From Sphingomonas oligoaromativorans (lineage in GTDB: Bacteria; Pseudomonadota; Alphaproteobacteria; Sphingomonadales; Sphingomonadaceae): DNA of 64,000 bases. The position numbers were made by a program, and so were the translations under genes. Every line of letters begins with the position of its first letter. Position 1 is the first letter of the stretch. The notes under the pieces are model-generated. The model was given only the letters and a program-made list of their open reading frames with translations, was not told the DNA's origin and ran no database searches. Positions 1-9,273 of the stretch are shown in pieces. The stretch lies in contig NZ_JAASQK010000007.1 of assembly GCF_011762195.1 (NCBI RefSeq), positions 62,001 through 126,000 on the forward strand, written 5' to 3'.

Positions 1-216
1 GCCCGCCTCGCCGCCGGCTGGACGATGGACCGCCTCGACAAGCCGATGCGCCAGATCCTGCGCGCCGGGGCCTATGAGCTGCTCGCCCGCCCCGATGTGT
101 CGGTGGCGACGGCCATCTCCGAATATGTCGACGTGGCGGCCGCCTTCTACGACAAGCGCGAGAAGGGCTTCGTCAACGGCCTGCTCGACGCGATCGCCAA
201 GACGGTGCGCGCGTAG
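1..216 (+). CDS. nusB: Transcription antitermination factor NusB, C-terminal part (5' end outside window)
   Basis: The reading frame is open from base 1 and ends in TAG at 214-216. The visible 71 residues (LDKPMRQILRAGAYEL, then SVATAISEYVDVA and KGFVNGLLDAIAK) match the C-terminal helices of NusB, the small helical protein that binds boxA RNA with NusE (ribosomal protein S10) and supports antitermination on rRNA operons. The NusB C-terminus is typically followed closely by thiL in alphaproteobacteria, and thiL does follow here after about 107 bp. The first part of the protein, including the start codon, lies upstream of the window. The identification rests on the conserved GFVNGLLD and AISEYV segments. 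Confidence 0.9.
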   Translation, partial: ARLAAGWTMDRLDKPMRQILRAGAYELLARPDVSVATAISEYVDVAAAFYDKREKGFVNGLLDAIAKTVRA

Positions 217-230
217 CGGTAACGCACCAA

Positions 231-259
231 TCGTCACCCGGACTTGATCCGGCATGACG
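231..259. repeat. Dispersed intergenic repeat, solo half copy (CCGGACTTGATCCGG core)
   Basis: This intergenic element carries the imperfect palindrome CCCGGACTTGATCCGG flanked by CGTCA and ATGACG. The same core occurs in the gaps at 27461-27536 and 57658-57742, where it forms two-armed inverted copies. It is therefore a member of a dispersed REP-like family. It sits between nusB and thiL and contains no gene. Confidence 0.75.
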
Positions 260-289
260 GCGAGAGGCTTATAAAGGCATCCTCTCGCC
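259..289. other. Perfect 9-bp hairpin in the nusB-thiL gap
   Basis: GGCGAGAGG at 259-267 and CCTCTCGCC at 281-289 form a perfect stem with a 13-nt loop. It abuts the repeat half copy and may be part of that element. A weak CCCCTTTT tract follows about 7 nt later, so it could attenuate read-through from nusB into thiL, but it lacks an immediate U-tract. Confidence 0.4.
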
Positions 290-323
290 GGGCGGCCCCT
301 TTTCTGTCTAGAAATGGGTCGCC

Positions 324-1253
324 ATGGCCGAGCACGACTTCATAGAGCGCCTTCGCGCCATCGCCACCCACCCCGCCGCGCGGGGCCTCGCCGACGATGC
401 GGCGGTGCTGGGCAACCTCGTGCTGACCCACGACATGATCGTCGAGGGCGTCCATTATCTTCCCACCGATCCGCCCGCCGACGTGGCGTGGAAGCTGCTG
501 GCGGTGAATCTCTCCGATCTCGCCGCCAAGGGCGCCGTGCCGGAGGGCGTGCTGCTCGGCTACCCGCTGGGCGCGGCGGATTGGGATGCCGCCTTTGTCG
601 ACGGCCTCGCCATGGCGCTCCGCCATTTCGACGTGCCGCTGCTCGGCGGCGACACCGTGTCCGCCCCGGAAGGCGCACCGCGCATGATCGGGCTCACCGC
701 GCTCGGCCGCTCGGCCTATGCGCCCGATCGGCGAGGCGCGAAGGAAGGCGACGATCTCTGGCTCGTCGGCCGGATCGGCGAGGCCGGCGCCGGGCTCGCC
801 ATCGCGCGGGGGGCGGAGGGGCCGGCCGAACTGCTCGCCGCCTATCGCCGCCCGCGGCCGCTGCTCGCCGAGGGGAGGGCGCTCGCCCCCCACGCGCACG
901 CCATGGCCGACGTGTCCGACGGGCTGCTGATCGACGCCAGCCGCATCGCCACCGCCTCCGGCCTGTCGGTGGTCATCAACCTCGCGACCGTGCCGCGCTC
1001 GCCCGCGCTCACCGCCTTCGCGGGCGAGGATCGCGCCGCGCGCCTCGCCGCCGTCACCGCCGGCGACGATTATGCCCTGATCCTCGCGGCCGCCCCCACC
1101 GAACGCGGAGCGATCGTGGAGCTGCGGCTCGATGCCCGCCGCATCGGATGTTTCGCCCCCGGAACGGGGATAACCCTCCACGACCGCGCCGATCCGGTGC
1201 CGCTTCCCGGCCGGCTCGGCTATGTCCACGCGCCGGGCGGATCGATGGCGTGA
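324..1253 (+). CDS. thiL: Thiamine-monophosphate kinase ThiL
   Basis: This 309-residue protein has the size and motif order of ThiL, which phosphorylates thiamine monophosphate with ATP to give the cofactor thiamine diphosphate. The N-terminal metal/ATP region reads GLADDAAVL (residues 21-29) and THDMIVEGVHY (35-45), followed by NLSDLAAKGA (62-71) and DVSDGL (196-201), all characteristic of the PurM/ThiL ATP-binding superfamily. The ATG at 324 starts just ahead of the conserved N-terminal segment. Gene order nusB-thiL is common in proteobacteria. The window also holds thiC under a TPP riboswitch at 36 kb, so both a synthesis step and the last activation step of thiamine are present. No riboswitch is seen before thiL itself. 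Confidence 0.93.
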   Translation: MAEHDFIERLRAIATHPAARGLADDAAVLGNLVLTHDMIVEGVHYLPTDPPADVAWKLLAVNLSDLAAKGAVPEGVLLGYPLGAADWDAAFVDGLAMALRHFDVPLLGGDTVSAPEGAPRMIGLTALGRSAYAPDRRGAKEGDDLWLVGRIGEAGAGLAIARGAEGPAELLAAYRRPRPLLAEGRALAPHAHAMADVSDGLLIDASRIATASGLSVVINLATVPRSPALTAFAGEDRAARLAAVTAGDDYALILAAAPTERGAIVELRLDARRIGCFAPGTGITLHDRADPVPLPGRLGYVHAPGGSMA

Positions 1254-1293
1254 CTTGCCAAGTCCCTCACTTGCCGTTCTAACTTGGCCCAAG
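1253..1293. promoter_or_regulatory. Two small palindromes ahead of the pyrophosphatase gene
   Basis: ACTTGCCAAGT (1253-1263) and CTTGGCCCAAG (1283-1293) are each perfect inverted repeats around one base, 30 bp apart centre to centre. They lie in the 113-bp gap before hppA, the first overlapping the thiL stop codon. They could be a paired operator or chance, and no binding protein can be named. Confidence 0.25.
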
Positions 1294-1366
1294 GCCTTCG
1301 CGCCGGCCGACCCCGGCAAACGTGGGCAGCGGCGATCCAACCAGGGCCTTCGAGGAGGAACTGCCT

Positions 1367-3496
1367 ATGATCGTCGTCTACGGGGCCATAGTCTGCGGCG
1401 TGCTGGCCGTGCTGTACGGCCTGATAACCAGCCGGCAATTGCTGGCCCTTCCCGCCGGCAACCCGCGCATGGTCGAAATCGCCGGCGCCATTCAGGAAGG
1501 CGCCCGCGCCTATCTGGCCCGCCAGTACCGCACGATCGCGATCGTCGGCGTCGTCGTGGCGATCATCGTCTTCTATTTCCTCGGGCCTGTCTCCGCCGTC
1601 GGTTTCCTGCTCGGCGCGATCCTGTCGGGGCTGACCGGCTTCATCGGCATGAACATCTCGGTGCGCGCCAATGTCCGTACCGCCGAGGCCGCGCGCCACA
1701 GCCTCCAGGGCGGCCTCACCGCCGCCTTCCGCTCGGGTGCGGTCACCGGCCTGCTGGTGGCGGGGCTCGGGCTGCTCGCGATCTCGGTGTTCTTCTGGTA
1801 TCTCGTCGGCCCCGGCGGCCATGTGCCGGGCGACCCGCGTGACCGCACCGTGGTCGACGCGCTGGTGGCGCTCAGCTTCGGTGCCTCGCTGATCTCGATC
1901 TTCGCGCGTCTGGGCGGCGGCATCTTCACCAAGGCGGCCGACGTCGGCGCGGATCTCGTCGGCAAGGTCGAGGCCGGCATCCCCGAGGACGACCCCCGCA
2001 ACCCCGCCGTGATCGCGGACAATGTCGGCGACAATGTCGGCGACTGCGCCGGCATGGCGGCCGACCTGTTCGAAACCTATGTCGTCACCCTCGGCGTCAC
2101 CATGGTGTCGATCGCCCTGCTCGTCGGCAGCGGCGATCCGCAAGCGACGCTGCGCTTGATGGCGCTGCCGCTGCTGATCGGCGGGGTGTGCATCATCACC
2201 TCGATCATCGGCACCTATCTGGTGCGGCTGGGCTCCGGCTCGATCATGGGGGCGCTCTACAAGGGTTTCTGGACGTCGGTGGTGCTGGCGATCCCGGCCA
2301 TCTACTTCTCCGCCCAATATGCGCTGGGCGATCTCCACCACACGCTGTTCGCGCGCACCGGCCCGGCCGGCGCGCAGGCGATCACCGGCATGAGCCTGTT
2401 CTGGTGTACGCTGATCGGGCTCGCCGTCACCGGGCTGCTGGTGTGGATCACCGAATATTATACCGGCACCAACTATCGCCCGGTGAAGTCGATCGCCTTC
2501 GCCTCGCAGACCGGCCACGGCACCAACGTGATCCAAGGCCTCGCCGTCAGCCTCGAGGCGACCGCGCTGCCGACGCTGGTGATCGTCGTCGCGGTGATCG
2601 CGACCTTCCAGATCGCGGGCGTGATCGGCATCGCCTTCGCCGCGACCGCGATGCTGGCGCTGGCCGGCATGGTGGTGGCGCTCGACGCCTATGGTCCCGT
2701 CACCGACAATGCCGGCGGCATCGCCGAGATGGCGGGGCTGGAGCATGACGTCCGCACCCGCACCGACGCGCTCGATGCGGTGGGCAACACCACCAAGGCC
2801 GTCACCAAGGGCTATGCGATCGGATCGGCGGGGCTTGCCGCGCTCGTGCTGTTCGGCGCCTACACCACCGACCTCTCGACCTTCTTCCCCGATCTCCACG
2901 TCGATTTCTCGCTGTCCAACCCCTATGTCATCGTCGGCCTGCTGCTGGGCGCGCTGCTGCCTTATCTGTTCGGCGCGATGGGGATGACGGCGGTCGGCCG
3001 CGCGGCGGGCGCGGTGGTCGAGGAGGTGCGCGCGCAGTTCCGCGACAATCCCGGCATCATGGAGGGCACGGCGCGGCCCAACTATGCCCGCACCGTCGAT
3101 CTCGTCACCCGCGCGGCGATCAAGGAGATGATCGTCCCCAGCCTGCTGCCGGTGCTGGCGCCGATCCTCGTCTTCTTCGTGATCCGCTTCGTGGCGGGGC
3201 CGGAGAACGGCTTCGCCTCGCTCGGCGCGCTGTTGCTCGGCGTGATCGTCTCGGGCCTGTTCGTGGCGCTCTCGATGACGTCGGGCGGCGGCGCGTGGGA
3301 CAACGCCAAGAAGTTCATCGAGGACGGCAATTACGGCGGCAAGGGATCGGAGGCCCACAAGGCCGCCGTCACCGGAGACACGGTCGGCGATCCCTACAAG
3401 GACACCGCCGGGCCGGCCGTGAACCCGATGATTAAGATCACCAACATCGTCGCCCTTCTGCTACTGGCGGCGCTGGCCGGACACGCCGTCGGCTGA
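1367..3496 (+). CDS. hppA: Membrane-bound proton-pumping pyrophosphatase, K+-independent type
   Basis: This 709-residue, multi-helix membrane protein hydrolyses pyrophosphate and pumps protons. The catalytic signature [11 protein letters not shown] is at residues 192-202, followed by the acidic [20 protein letters not shown] loop, and the C-terminal part contains the second metal-binding loop around [15 protein letters not shown]. The potassium-selectivity position reads GNTTK with Lys at residue 477; Lys here marks the K+-independent subclass, whereas Ala marks K+-dependent enzymes. The ATG at 1367 was chosen over an upstream in-frame ATG at 1322 because GAGGAGG lies just before it and the protein then begins with a hydrophobic helix. 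It is probably transcribed alone from the 113-bp gap after thiL. Confidence 0.95.
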   Translation: MIVVYGAIVCGVLAVLYGLITSRQLLALPAGNPRMVEIAGAIQEGARAYLARQYRTIAIVGVVVAIIVFYFLGPVSAVGFLLGAILSGLTGFIGMNISVRANVRTAEAARHSLQGGLTAAFRSGAVTGLLVAGLGLLAISVFFWYLVGPGGHVPGDPRDRTVVDALVALSFGASLISIFARLGGGIFTKAADVGADLVGKVEAGIPEDDPRNPAVIADNVGDNVGDCAGMAADLFETYVVTLGVTMVSIALLVGSGDPQATLRLMALPLLIGGVCIITSIIGTYLVRLGSGSIMGALYKGFWTSVVLAIPAIYFSAQYALGDLHHTLFARTGPAGAQAITGMSLFWCTLIGLAVTGLLVWITEYYTGTNYRPVKSIAFASQTGHGTNVIQGLAVSLEATALPTLVIVVAVIATFQIAGVIGIAFAATAMLALAGMVVALDAYGPVTDNAGGIAEMAGLEHDVRTRTDALDAVGNTTKAVTKGYAIGSAGLAALVLFGAYTTDLSTFFPDLHVDFSLSNPYVIVGLLLGALLPYLFGAMGMTAVGRAAGAVVEEVRAQFRDNPGIMEGTARPNYARTVDLVTRAAIKEMIVPSLLPVLAPILVFFVIRFVAGPENGFASLGALLLGVIVSGLFVALSMTSGGGAWDNAKKFIEDGNYGGKGSEAHKAAVTGDTVGDPYKDTAGPAVNPMIKITNIVALLLLAALAGHAVG

Positions 3497-3523
3497 TCGA
3501 CATCCCGGAGGGCGGATAGCCGC

Positions 3524-4162
3524 ATGACCCAACCGACTATCCGCCTTCACGACTATTGGCGCTCGTCCGCGGCCTATCGCGTGCGGATCGCGCTCAACCT
3601 CAAGGGCCTCGCCTATGAGGCGGTGCCCGTGAACCTGCTCACTTCCGAGCACAAGAGCGAGGCCTATCGCGCGATCGATCCGCAGGGGATGCTGCCGACG
3701 CTGGAGATCGACGGGCAGAGGCTGATCCAGAGCGTCGCGATCATCGACTATCTCGACCGGCGCTTCCCCGAGCCCGCGCTGCTTCCGGCCGATCCGCTGG
3801 CACGCAGCGCCGCGCTGGCCAAGGCGCTCGTCGTCGCGTGCGACATCGCGCCCATCAACAATCTGCGGATGATGCGCTGGCTGGAGCAGGAGCTGCACGC
3901 CGATGCCGACGAGCGGCAGCGCTGGCTGACCCACTGGATGACCGAGGGCTTCACCGCTCTGGAGGCGCTGGCTGGCACCACGCCTTTCCTCGCGGGGGAG
4001 ACGCCGGGGCTGCCCGATCTCTGCCTCGTGCCGCAGATCTACAACGCGCGGCGCTTCGCCGTGCCGCTGGACGCCTATCCCAAGCTGGTGGCAATCGATG
4101 CGCGCTGCGCGGACATCGAGGCCTTCGCCGCCGCTCACCCGGATCGCATCGGCCCGCCCTGA
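3524..4162 (+). CDS. maiA: Maleylacetoacetate isomerase (zeta-class glutathione transferase)
   Basis: The 212-residue protein has a thioredoxin-fold N-terminal domain and an all-helical C-terminal domain typical of zeta-class GSTs. The active-site segment reads YWRSSAAYRVRIAL (residues 11-24); the usual zeta motif is SSCxWRVRIAL, so the Cys of that motif is Ala here. The glutathione-binding PQGMLPTLEIDG segment and the C-terminal GLPDLCLVPQIYNARRF segment are conserved. The enzyme isomerises maleylacetoacetate to fumarylacetoacetate in tyrosine catabolism with glutathione as cofactor. No other tyrosine-degradation gene is nearby, so a related haloacid or general GST role cannot be excluded. 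The 3' end overlaps the convergent PAP2 gene by 28 bp. Confidence 0.85.
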   Translation: MTQPTIRLHDYWRSSAAYRVRIALNLKGLAYEAVPVNLLTSEHKSEAYRAIDPQGMLPTLEIDGQRLIQSVAIIDYLDRRFPEPALLPADPLARSAALAKALVVACDIAPINNLRMMRWLEQELHADADERQRWLTHWMTEGFTALEALAGTTPFLAGETPGLPDLCLVPQIYNARRFAVPLDAYPKLVAIDARCADIEAFAAAHPDRIGPP

Positions 4163-4725
4163 CGCATCCAGAGCCCGATCCAGAGCAGCCCGAAGCCCCA
4201 ACCCGCCAGCACGTCGCTCGGCCAGTGGACGCCGAGCGCCACCCGGCTCCAGCCGACCAGCCCCGCTACGACCAGCGCCACGCCGACGGCCAGCCAGCGC
4301 CCTCCCGCCAGCAGAGCGAGCGCGAGGCAGGTCATCATCGTCCCCGCGCTGTGCGAGCTGGGGAAGCTCCAGGACGACACCGCATCGAGATGATCCGCCA
4401 TCGGCGGGCGCGAACGCCGGATGAGGAGCTTGATGCCCTCGACCATCAGCCGCCCGCTGCCGACGCTCAGCACCAGCCACAGCGCGTCCCGTCCGCGATG
4501 CCGCCAGAGCAGCCATAAGGCAGCGGCGAGCCCGATCGGCCCCATCCCCTTCAGCCCACCGAACAGGCTGAGCCAGCGCGCCGGCTGCACCCATGGCCCC
4601 TCCGCGTCGAGCCTCCAGTCACGGTGCAGCCCGACATCGATCCCCGCGCCCCAAAGCAACAGCGCGGCGATCAACAGCAGCGCGCCGGCAAGGATCGACA
4701 TCGAGCGAAAGCGGCGGGAGTCCAT
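4135..4725 (-). CDS. PAP2-family membrane phosphatase
   Basis: About 196 residues, with an N-terminal hydrophobic helix and several further membrane segments. The phosphatase signature is complete: KLLIRRSRP, then SFPSSHSAGT, then SRVALGVHWPSDVLAG, which correspond to the KX6RP, PSGH-like and SRX5HX3D motifs. Such proteins dephosphorylate lipid phosphates, for example undecaprenyl pyrophosphate or phosphatidylglycerophosphate, at the inner membrane. The start at 4725 is preferred because AGGGG lies just before it; an upstream ATG at 4746 is possible. The gene is convergent with maiA, overlapping it by 28 bp, and divergent from the TonB receptor with only 74 bp between starts. The exact lipid substrate is unknown. 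Confidence 0.88.
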   Translation of the reverse strand: MDSRRFRSMSILAGALLLIAALLLWGAGIDVGLHRDWRLDAEGPWVQPARWLSLFGGLKGMGPIGLAAALWLLWRHRGRDALWLVLSVGSGRLMVEGIKLLIRRSRPPMADHLDAVSSWSFPSSHSAGTMMTCLALALLAGGRWLAVGVALVVAGLVGWSRVALGVHWPSDVLAGWGFGLLWIGLWMRQGGPMRSG

Positions 4726-4799
4726 GGCCCCTGATTGGCATGACATACTTGTCAGTCCAACTATTTGCGCTCCGGGCCTGCTGTGCCATCACGCTGCGG

Positions 4800-6839
4800 A
4801 TGCGTCTCTGTCTTCTCTCCGCCGTGGCGCTGGCCGCGCCCGCTTTCGCCCAGTCGCTGCCGCAGGATATCCTCGTCACCGGCGCCAGCCTGCCGCAGAC
4901 GCCGGGCGACGCCGCCTATGACGTCGCGACGATCGATCATGACCGGCTCCAGGCCGTCGCCAGCGGGCGGCTGGAGGATGTGCTGCGCGACGTCGCCGGC
5001 TTCGCGCAGTTCCGCCGCTCCGATTCGCGCTCGGCGCAGCCGACCAGCCAGGGCGCGACGCTCCGGGGGCTCGGCGGCAACGCCTCGTCGCGCGCGCTCA
5101 TCACGCTGGACGGCGTGCCTTTCATCGATCCGTTCGGCGGATGGGAGAGCTTCTCGGCGATCGATCCCGAGCGGATCGGCCTCGTCCGCGTGACGCGCGG
5201 CGGCGGATCGGGCACGGCCGGCCCCGGTGCGCTCGCCGGCACGATCGAGCTTTCCAGCGCGACACCGCAGCAGCTCGCGCCCGTCTGGGCCGATCTCGCT
5301 TATGGCAGCCGCGCGTCGGCCGATGCTCACGCCGGCGTTTCCGGGCAGATGGGCGGCGGCACCGGCTTCCTCTCGGCGAGCTACGCGCGCGGCGACGGCT
5401 TCGTGCCGATCGTGAAGGCGGATCGCGGCCCGGTCGACGAGCCGGCCGACTATGAACAGGCGAGCATCGCCGGCCGCGCGGTGATCCCGGTCGGCGCGGA
5501 CAGCGAGTTGCAGGCCTCCGGCCTCGTCTTCACCGATCATCGCAGCCGCGGCACCCCCTTCCAGCCCAACCGCACCGAGGGCGAGGATGCGAGCCTGCGC
5601 CTGATCGGCCATGGCCGCTGGGGCTATGAGGCGACCGCCTATGTGCAGGCGCGCGACTTCTCGGCGGGCTTCGCCTCGGTGAACGCATCGCGCACCGTCG
5701 CGACCGAAACGCTCGACCAATATTCGGTGCCCTCGACCGGGCTCGGCGGCCGCTTCGAGATCCGCCCCCCGGTGGGCGAGACGATCCAGCTCCGCCTCGG
5801 CGGCGACACGCGCTACGTCACCGGCGAGACGGACGAGCTGTACCAGTTCGTCGCCGGATCGCCGGTCAACGGCCGCGCGGCGGGCGGCAAGTCGCTCACC
5901 GTCGGCGGCTTCGCGGAGGCCAGCGCCGAGCCGCTCGACGGGCTGACGCTCACCGCCGGCGGCCGCATCGATCGCTGGCGGATCATGGACGGCTTCCTCC
6001 ATCAGCACGCGCTGGCGAGCGGCGCGGTGCTCACCGACACCGCCTATCCGAATCGCGCGGGCTGGCGGCCGACCGGGCGGGGCGGTGTCGCGTGGAAGCC
6101 GGGAGACGGCGCCATCACGCTGCGCGGGGCGGGCTATCTCGGCTGGCGCCTGCCGACGCTCAACGAACTCTATCGCAGCTATCGCGTCGGCAGCGACACG
6201 ACGCAGGCCAATCCGCTGCTCGCCCCCGAGCGGCTGAAGGGCGTGGACGCCGGCATCGACTATCAGCCGCTCCCCAATCTCCATGTCGGCGCGACCCTGT
6301 TCGCCAACCGGCTGGAGGATGCGATCGGCAACGTCACCACCGCGATCGCCCCGACCGGCGCGCGCACGCTGATCCGGGAGAATCTCCACGCGATCAGCTC
6401 GAAGGGGGCGGAGCTGGACGCCCGGCTCGTGCTCGGGCTCTGGAGCCTGTCCGCCTCCTACGCCTATACCGACGCGCATGTGCGGGCGAGGGGGCAGGCG
6501 CTCCCGCTCGATGGCCTCCGCCCGGCGCAGACGGCCAGGCACTCCGCCTCGGCGACGCTCGGCTGGAGCCCCCGCATCGCGCATCTCTCGGCGACGCTGC
6601 GCTATATCGGCCCGCAATATGAGGACGATCTCAACACCGAGACGCTGAAGGGCGCGGTGACGCTCGATGCCACCGCGCTGGTGCCGATCGGCCATGGCCT
6701 CGCGATCGAGGCGCGGGCGGAGAATCTCTCCAACACGCGCGTCGAGGCCGGCATCTCGGGGGACGACATCGTCGAGCGCGCGACGCCGCGCACGCTGTGG
6801 ATCGGCTTCCGCTATGGCGAGAGCCGGTCCGGCGCCTGA
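4800..6839 (+). CDS. TonB-dependent outer-membrane receptor (substrate unknown)
   Basis: The 679-residue protein begins with a clear signal peptide (MRLCLLSAVALAAPAFAQ), then a plug domain (ILVTGASLPQTPGDAAYDVATID, later GLGGNASSRALITLDGVPF and VTRGGGSGTAGPGALAGTIEL), then a long beta-barrel ending in ATPRTLWIGFRYGESRSGA. This is a smaller TonB-dependent receptor resembling BtuB-size transporters. No typical N-terminal signalling domain is present, so it is probably not a sigma-factor-linked transducer. The start at 4800 is chosen because the signal peptide begins there. No cobalamin riboswitch fits in the short upstream gap. It is convergent with the sulfate ABC operon, one base separating the stop codons. 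The ligand cannot be read from sequence. Confidence 0.88.
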   Translation: MRLCLLSAVALAAPAFAQSLPQDILVTGASLPQTPGDAAYDVATIDHDRLQAVASGRLEDVLRDVAGFAQFRRSDSRSAQPTSQGATLRGLGGNASSRALITLDGVPFIDPFGGWESFSAIDPERIGLVRVTRGGGSGTAGPGALAGTIELSSATPQQLAPVWADLAYGSRASADAHAGVSGQMGGGTGFLSASYARGDGFVPIVKADRGPVDEPADYEQASIAGRAVIPVGADSELQASGLVFTDHRSRGTPFQPNRTEGEDASLRLIGHGRWGYEATAYVQARDFSAGFASVNASRTVATETLDQYSVPSTGLGGRFEIRPPVGETIQLRLGGDTRYVTGETDELYQFVAGSPVNGRAAGGKSLTVGGFAEASAEPLDGLTLTAGGRIDRWRIMDGFLHQHALASGAVLTDTAYPNRAGWRPTGRGGVAWKPGDGAITLRGAGYLGWRLPTLNELYRSYRVGSDTTQANPLLAPERLKGVDAGIDYQPLPNLHVGATLFANRLEDAIGNVTTAIAPTGARTLIRENLHAISSKGAELDARLVLGLWSLSASYAYTDAHVRARGQALPLDGLRPAQTARHSASATLGWSPRIAHLSATLRYIGPQYEDDLNTETLKGAVTLDATALVPIGHGLAIEARAENLSNTRVEAGISGDDIVERATPRTLWIGFRYGESRSGA

Positions 6840-6840
6840 T

Positions 6841-7557
6841 TCAGATCACGAAGTCGCGCACGAACTCGCTGGCCGGCGCCCGCTCGATCTCGGAGGGCGG
6901 GCCATATTGCTCGATCCGGCCGTTCGACAGGATCGCCACCTTGTCGGCGAGCGCGAAGGCCTCCTCGCGATCATGGGTCACGAAGATCGAGGTGAGGCCG
7001 ACGCGATCGTGAATCGCGCGCAACGCGACCCGCAGTTCGCGGCGGACCTTGGTGTCGAGCGCGCCGAACGGCTCGTCGAGCAGCAGGATCTTGGGCTCGC
7101 GAGCCAGCGCGCGGGCCAGCGCCACGCGCTGTCGCTGGCCGCCGGATAGCTGCGAGGGGAAGCGCTCGCCCAATCCGGGCAACTGCACCAGCCCGAGCAG
7201 TTCCTCGACGCGGGCGGCGATATCCGCCTTCCCCGGCCGCTGGCGGCGCTTCATCACCGTGAGGCCGAAGGCGATGTTCTGCGCGACCGTCATGTGGCGG
7301 AACAGCGCATAATGCTGGAAGACGAAGCCGATGCCGCGATCCTGCACGGCGCGATCGGTCACATCCTCGCCGCCGAACAGGACATGGCCCGAATCGGCCG
7401 CCTCCAGCCCCGCGATGATGCGCAGCAGCGTCGTCTTTCCCGAACCCGAGGGGCCGAGCAGTGCGACGAACGCGCCGTCGGCGATGTCGAGGCTGACGCC
7501 GTTCAGCGCCGAACTCGTCCCGAACGTCTTGACGAGCGTGTCGATGGTAATGGTCAT
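6841..7557 (-). CDS. cysA: Sulfate/thiosulfate ABC transporter ATP-binding protein CysA, short form
   Basis: The 238-residue ATPase energises sulfate or thiosulfate import through CysT and CysW. Walker A reads GPSGSGKTT, the ABC signature [15 protein letters not shown], Walker [14 protein letters not shown], and the switch His lies in FVTHDREEA. The start at 7557 ([13 protein letters not shown]) lies 1 bp after the cysW stop and fits the family N-terminus better than the ATG at 7584. Typical CysA proteins have about 330-360 residues with a C-terminal TOBE regulatory domain; here the protein ends soon after the nucleotide-binding domain (SEFVRDFVI), so that domain is missing. It is the last gene of the sbp-porin-cysT-cysW-cysA operon. 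Confidence 0.93.
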   Translation of the reverse strand: MTITIDTLVKTFGTSSALNGVSLDIADGAFVALLGPSGSGKTTLLRIIAGLEAADSGHVLFGGEDVTDRAVQDRGIGFVFQHYALFRHMTVAQNIAFGLTVMKRRQRPGKADIAARVEELLGLVQLPGLGERFPSQLSGGQRQRVALARALAREPKILLLDEPFGALDTKVRRELRVALRAIHDRVGLTSIFVTHDREEAFALADKVAILSNGRIEQYGPPSEIERAPASEFVRDFVI

Positions 7558-7558
7558 T

Positions 7559-8395
7559 CTAATGTCCCGTCGCGGCGAGCGCATCGCGGTGGCGCCATTC
7601 GAGCAGAGTCTTCGCCCCCAGCGTCACCAGCGCAAGGCAGGCGAGCAGCGAGGCGACCGCGAAGGCGCCGACGAAATTATACTCGTTGTAGAGCACCTCG
7701 ACATGCAGCGGCATGGTGTTGGTGAGCCCCCTGATATGCCCCGACACCACCGACACCGCGCCGAACTCGCCCATCGCGCGCGCGTTGGTGAGCAGCACGC
7801 CATAGAGCAGGCCCCAGCGGATGTTGGGCAGCGTCACATGCCAGAATGTCTGGAAACCGTTGGCGCCGAGCGTCAGCGCCGCCTCCTCCTCGGCGCGGCC
7901 CTGCGCGATCATCAGCGGGATCAGCTCGCGCGCCACATAGGGGAAGGTGACGAAGGCGGTGGCGATCACGATCGCCGGCACCGCGAACATGATGCGGATG
8001 CCATGCGCCATCAGCCACGGGCCGAACCAGCCGTTCGCGCCGAACAGCAGCACGAACATCAGCCCCGCCACCACCGGCGACACCGAGAAGGGCAGGTCGA
8101 TCAGGCTGACGAGCAGGTTGCGCCCGCGGAAATCATGCTTGGCGACGGCCCACGCCGCCGCGATGCCGAACACGCAGTTGAACGGTACCACGATCGCCGC
8201 CGTCAGCAGCGTCAGCCGGATCGAGGCCAGCGCGTCGGGCTGGAGGATCGCATCGACGAAGGCGCCGGTCCCCTTCTCGAACGCCTGCACGAACACCGCG
8301 AACAGCGGCAGCAGGATGACGAGCGCCAGCCAGCCGATCGCGATGAGGATCAGCAGCGCGCGGACGGCGCGCGGCTCGGTGGTCGCCGCCCTCAT
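7559..8395 (-). CDS. cysW: Sulfate ABC transporter permease CysW
   Basis: A 278-residue inner-membrane permease with six predicted helices, starting near residue 10 ([27 protein letters not shown]). The cytoplasmic EAA-type loop ([31 protein letters not shown]) that contacts the ATPase CysA is intact. The segment [32 protein letters not shown] is typical of CysW rather than CysT. The start overlaps the cysT stop by 4 bp and the stop is 1 bp from the cysA start, so translational coupling is likely. Confidence 0.95.
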   Translation of the reverse strand: MRAATTEPRAVRALLILIAIGWLALVILLPLFAVFVQAFEKGTGAFVDAILQPDALASIRLTLLTAAIVVPFNCVFGIAAAWAVAKHDFRGRNLLVSLIDLPFSVSPVVAGLMFVLLFGANGWFGPWLMAHGIRIMFAVPAIVIATAFVTFPYVARELIPLMIAQGRAEEEAALTLGANGFQTFWHVTLPNIRWGLLYGVLLTNARAMGEFGAVSVVSGHIRGLTNTMPLHVEVLYNEYNFVGAFAVASLLACLALVTLGAKTLLEWRHRDALAATGH

Positions 8396-9273
8396 CGTCC
8401 GCCGTCCCGCCAGTGCCGCTCGCGCGCCTGGATGAAGTTGATGACCGCCAGCATCGCGAAGGAGATGGCGAGCATCACCGCCGCGATCGCGGTCGCGCCC
8501 TCATAATCGAACTGTTCGAGCTGGGTCACGATCAGCAGCGGCGCGATCTCGGAGACGAAGGGCATGTTGCCCGCGATGAAAATCACCGAGCCATATTCCC
8601 CCACGCCGCGCGCGAAGGCGAGCGCGAAGCCGGTGAGCAGCGCCGGCGCCACTTCGGGCAGCAGCACGCGCGCGAAGATGGCGAGCCGGCTCGCGCCCAG
8701 CGTCGCGGCGGCTTCCTCGATGTCCTTCGGAAGGTCGGCCAGCACCGGCTCGACCGTCCTGACCACGAAGGGCAGGCCGATGAAGATCAACGCCAGCACC
8801 ACGCCCGCCGGCTTGTAGGCGATGTGGATGCCGATCGCGGCGAGCGGGCGGCCGATGATGCCGGTGTTGGCGTAGATCGCGGTGAGCGCGATGCCCGCCA
8901 CCGCCGTCGGCAGCGCGAAGGGCAGGTCGACCAGCGCGCTCGCCAGCCTCTTGCCCGGAAACTGGTAGCGGGTGAGCACCCAGGCGATGCCGAAGCCGAA
9001 CACCGCGTTGATCGCCGCCGCCAGCAGCGCCGCGCCGAAGCTCAGCCGATAGGCGGCAAGCGCGCGGGCCGAAAAGGCGACCTCCGCGAAATGCCTCGGC
9101 CCGAGCCCCAGCGAGCGCGCGATCACCGCCGCCATCGGCAGCAGCACGAGCAGGCCCAGCCACAGCAGCGTCATGCCGAGCGTCAGGTGGAGGCCGGGCA
9201 TCGCCGTCCTCTTGCCTGTCTTGCGAAGCCGGCCCGCCGCGGACGGGCCGGGAAGAGCCGGCGTCGCGTTCAT
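8392..9273 (-). CDS. cysT: Sulfate ABC transporter permease CysT (CysU)
   Basis: A 293-residue integral membrane protein forming the sulfate channel with CysW. After a roughly 25-residue basic N-terminal extension come membrane helices from [22 protein letters not shown] onward. The EAA loop reads [30 protein letters not shown] and the CysT-specific [26 protein letters not shown] segment is present. The start codon ATG at 9273 shares a base with the TGA stop of the upstream porin gene (TGATG), which suggests the porin and the transporter are made together. Confidence 0.95.
   Translation of the reverse strand: MNATPALPGPSAAGRLRKTGKRTAMPGLHLTLGMTLLWLGLLVLLPMAAVIARSLGLGPRHFAEVAFSARALAAYRLSFGAALLAAAINAVFGFGIAWVLTRYQFPGKRLASALVDLPFALPTAVAGIALTAIYANTGIIGRPLAAIGIHIAYKPAGVVLALIFIGLPFVVRTVEPVLADLPKDIEEAAATLGASRLAIFARVLLPEVAPALLTGFALAFARGVGEYGSVIFIAGNMPFVSEIAPLLIVTQLEQFDYEGATAIAAVMLAISFAMLAVINFIQARERHWRDGGR

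Noticed and set aside
1220-3358. Long open frame of 712 codons on the minus strand opposite hppA
   Set aside because: It lies opposite a securely identified pyrophosphatase, has a repetitive Arg/Asp/Glu/His/Gln-rich composition expected from reading GC-rich codons backwards, and shows no domain. It is a shadow of the real gene.
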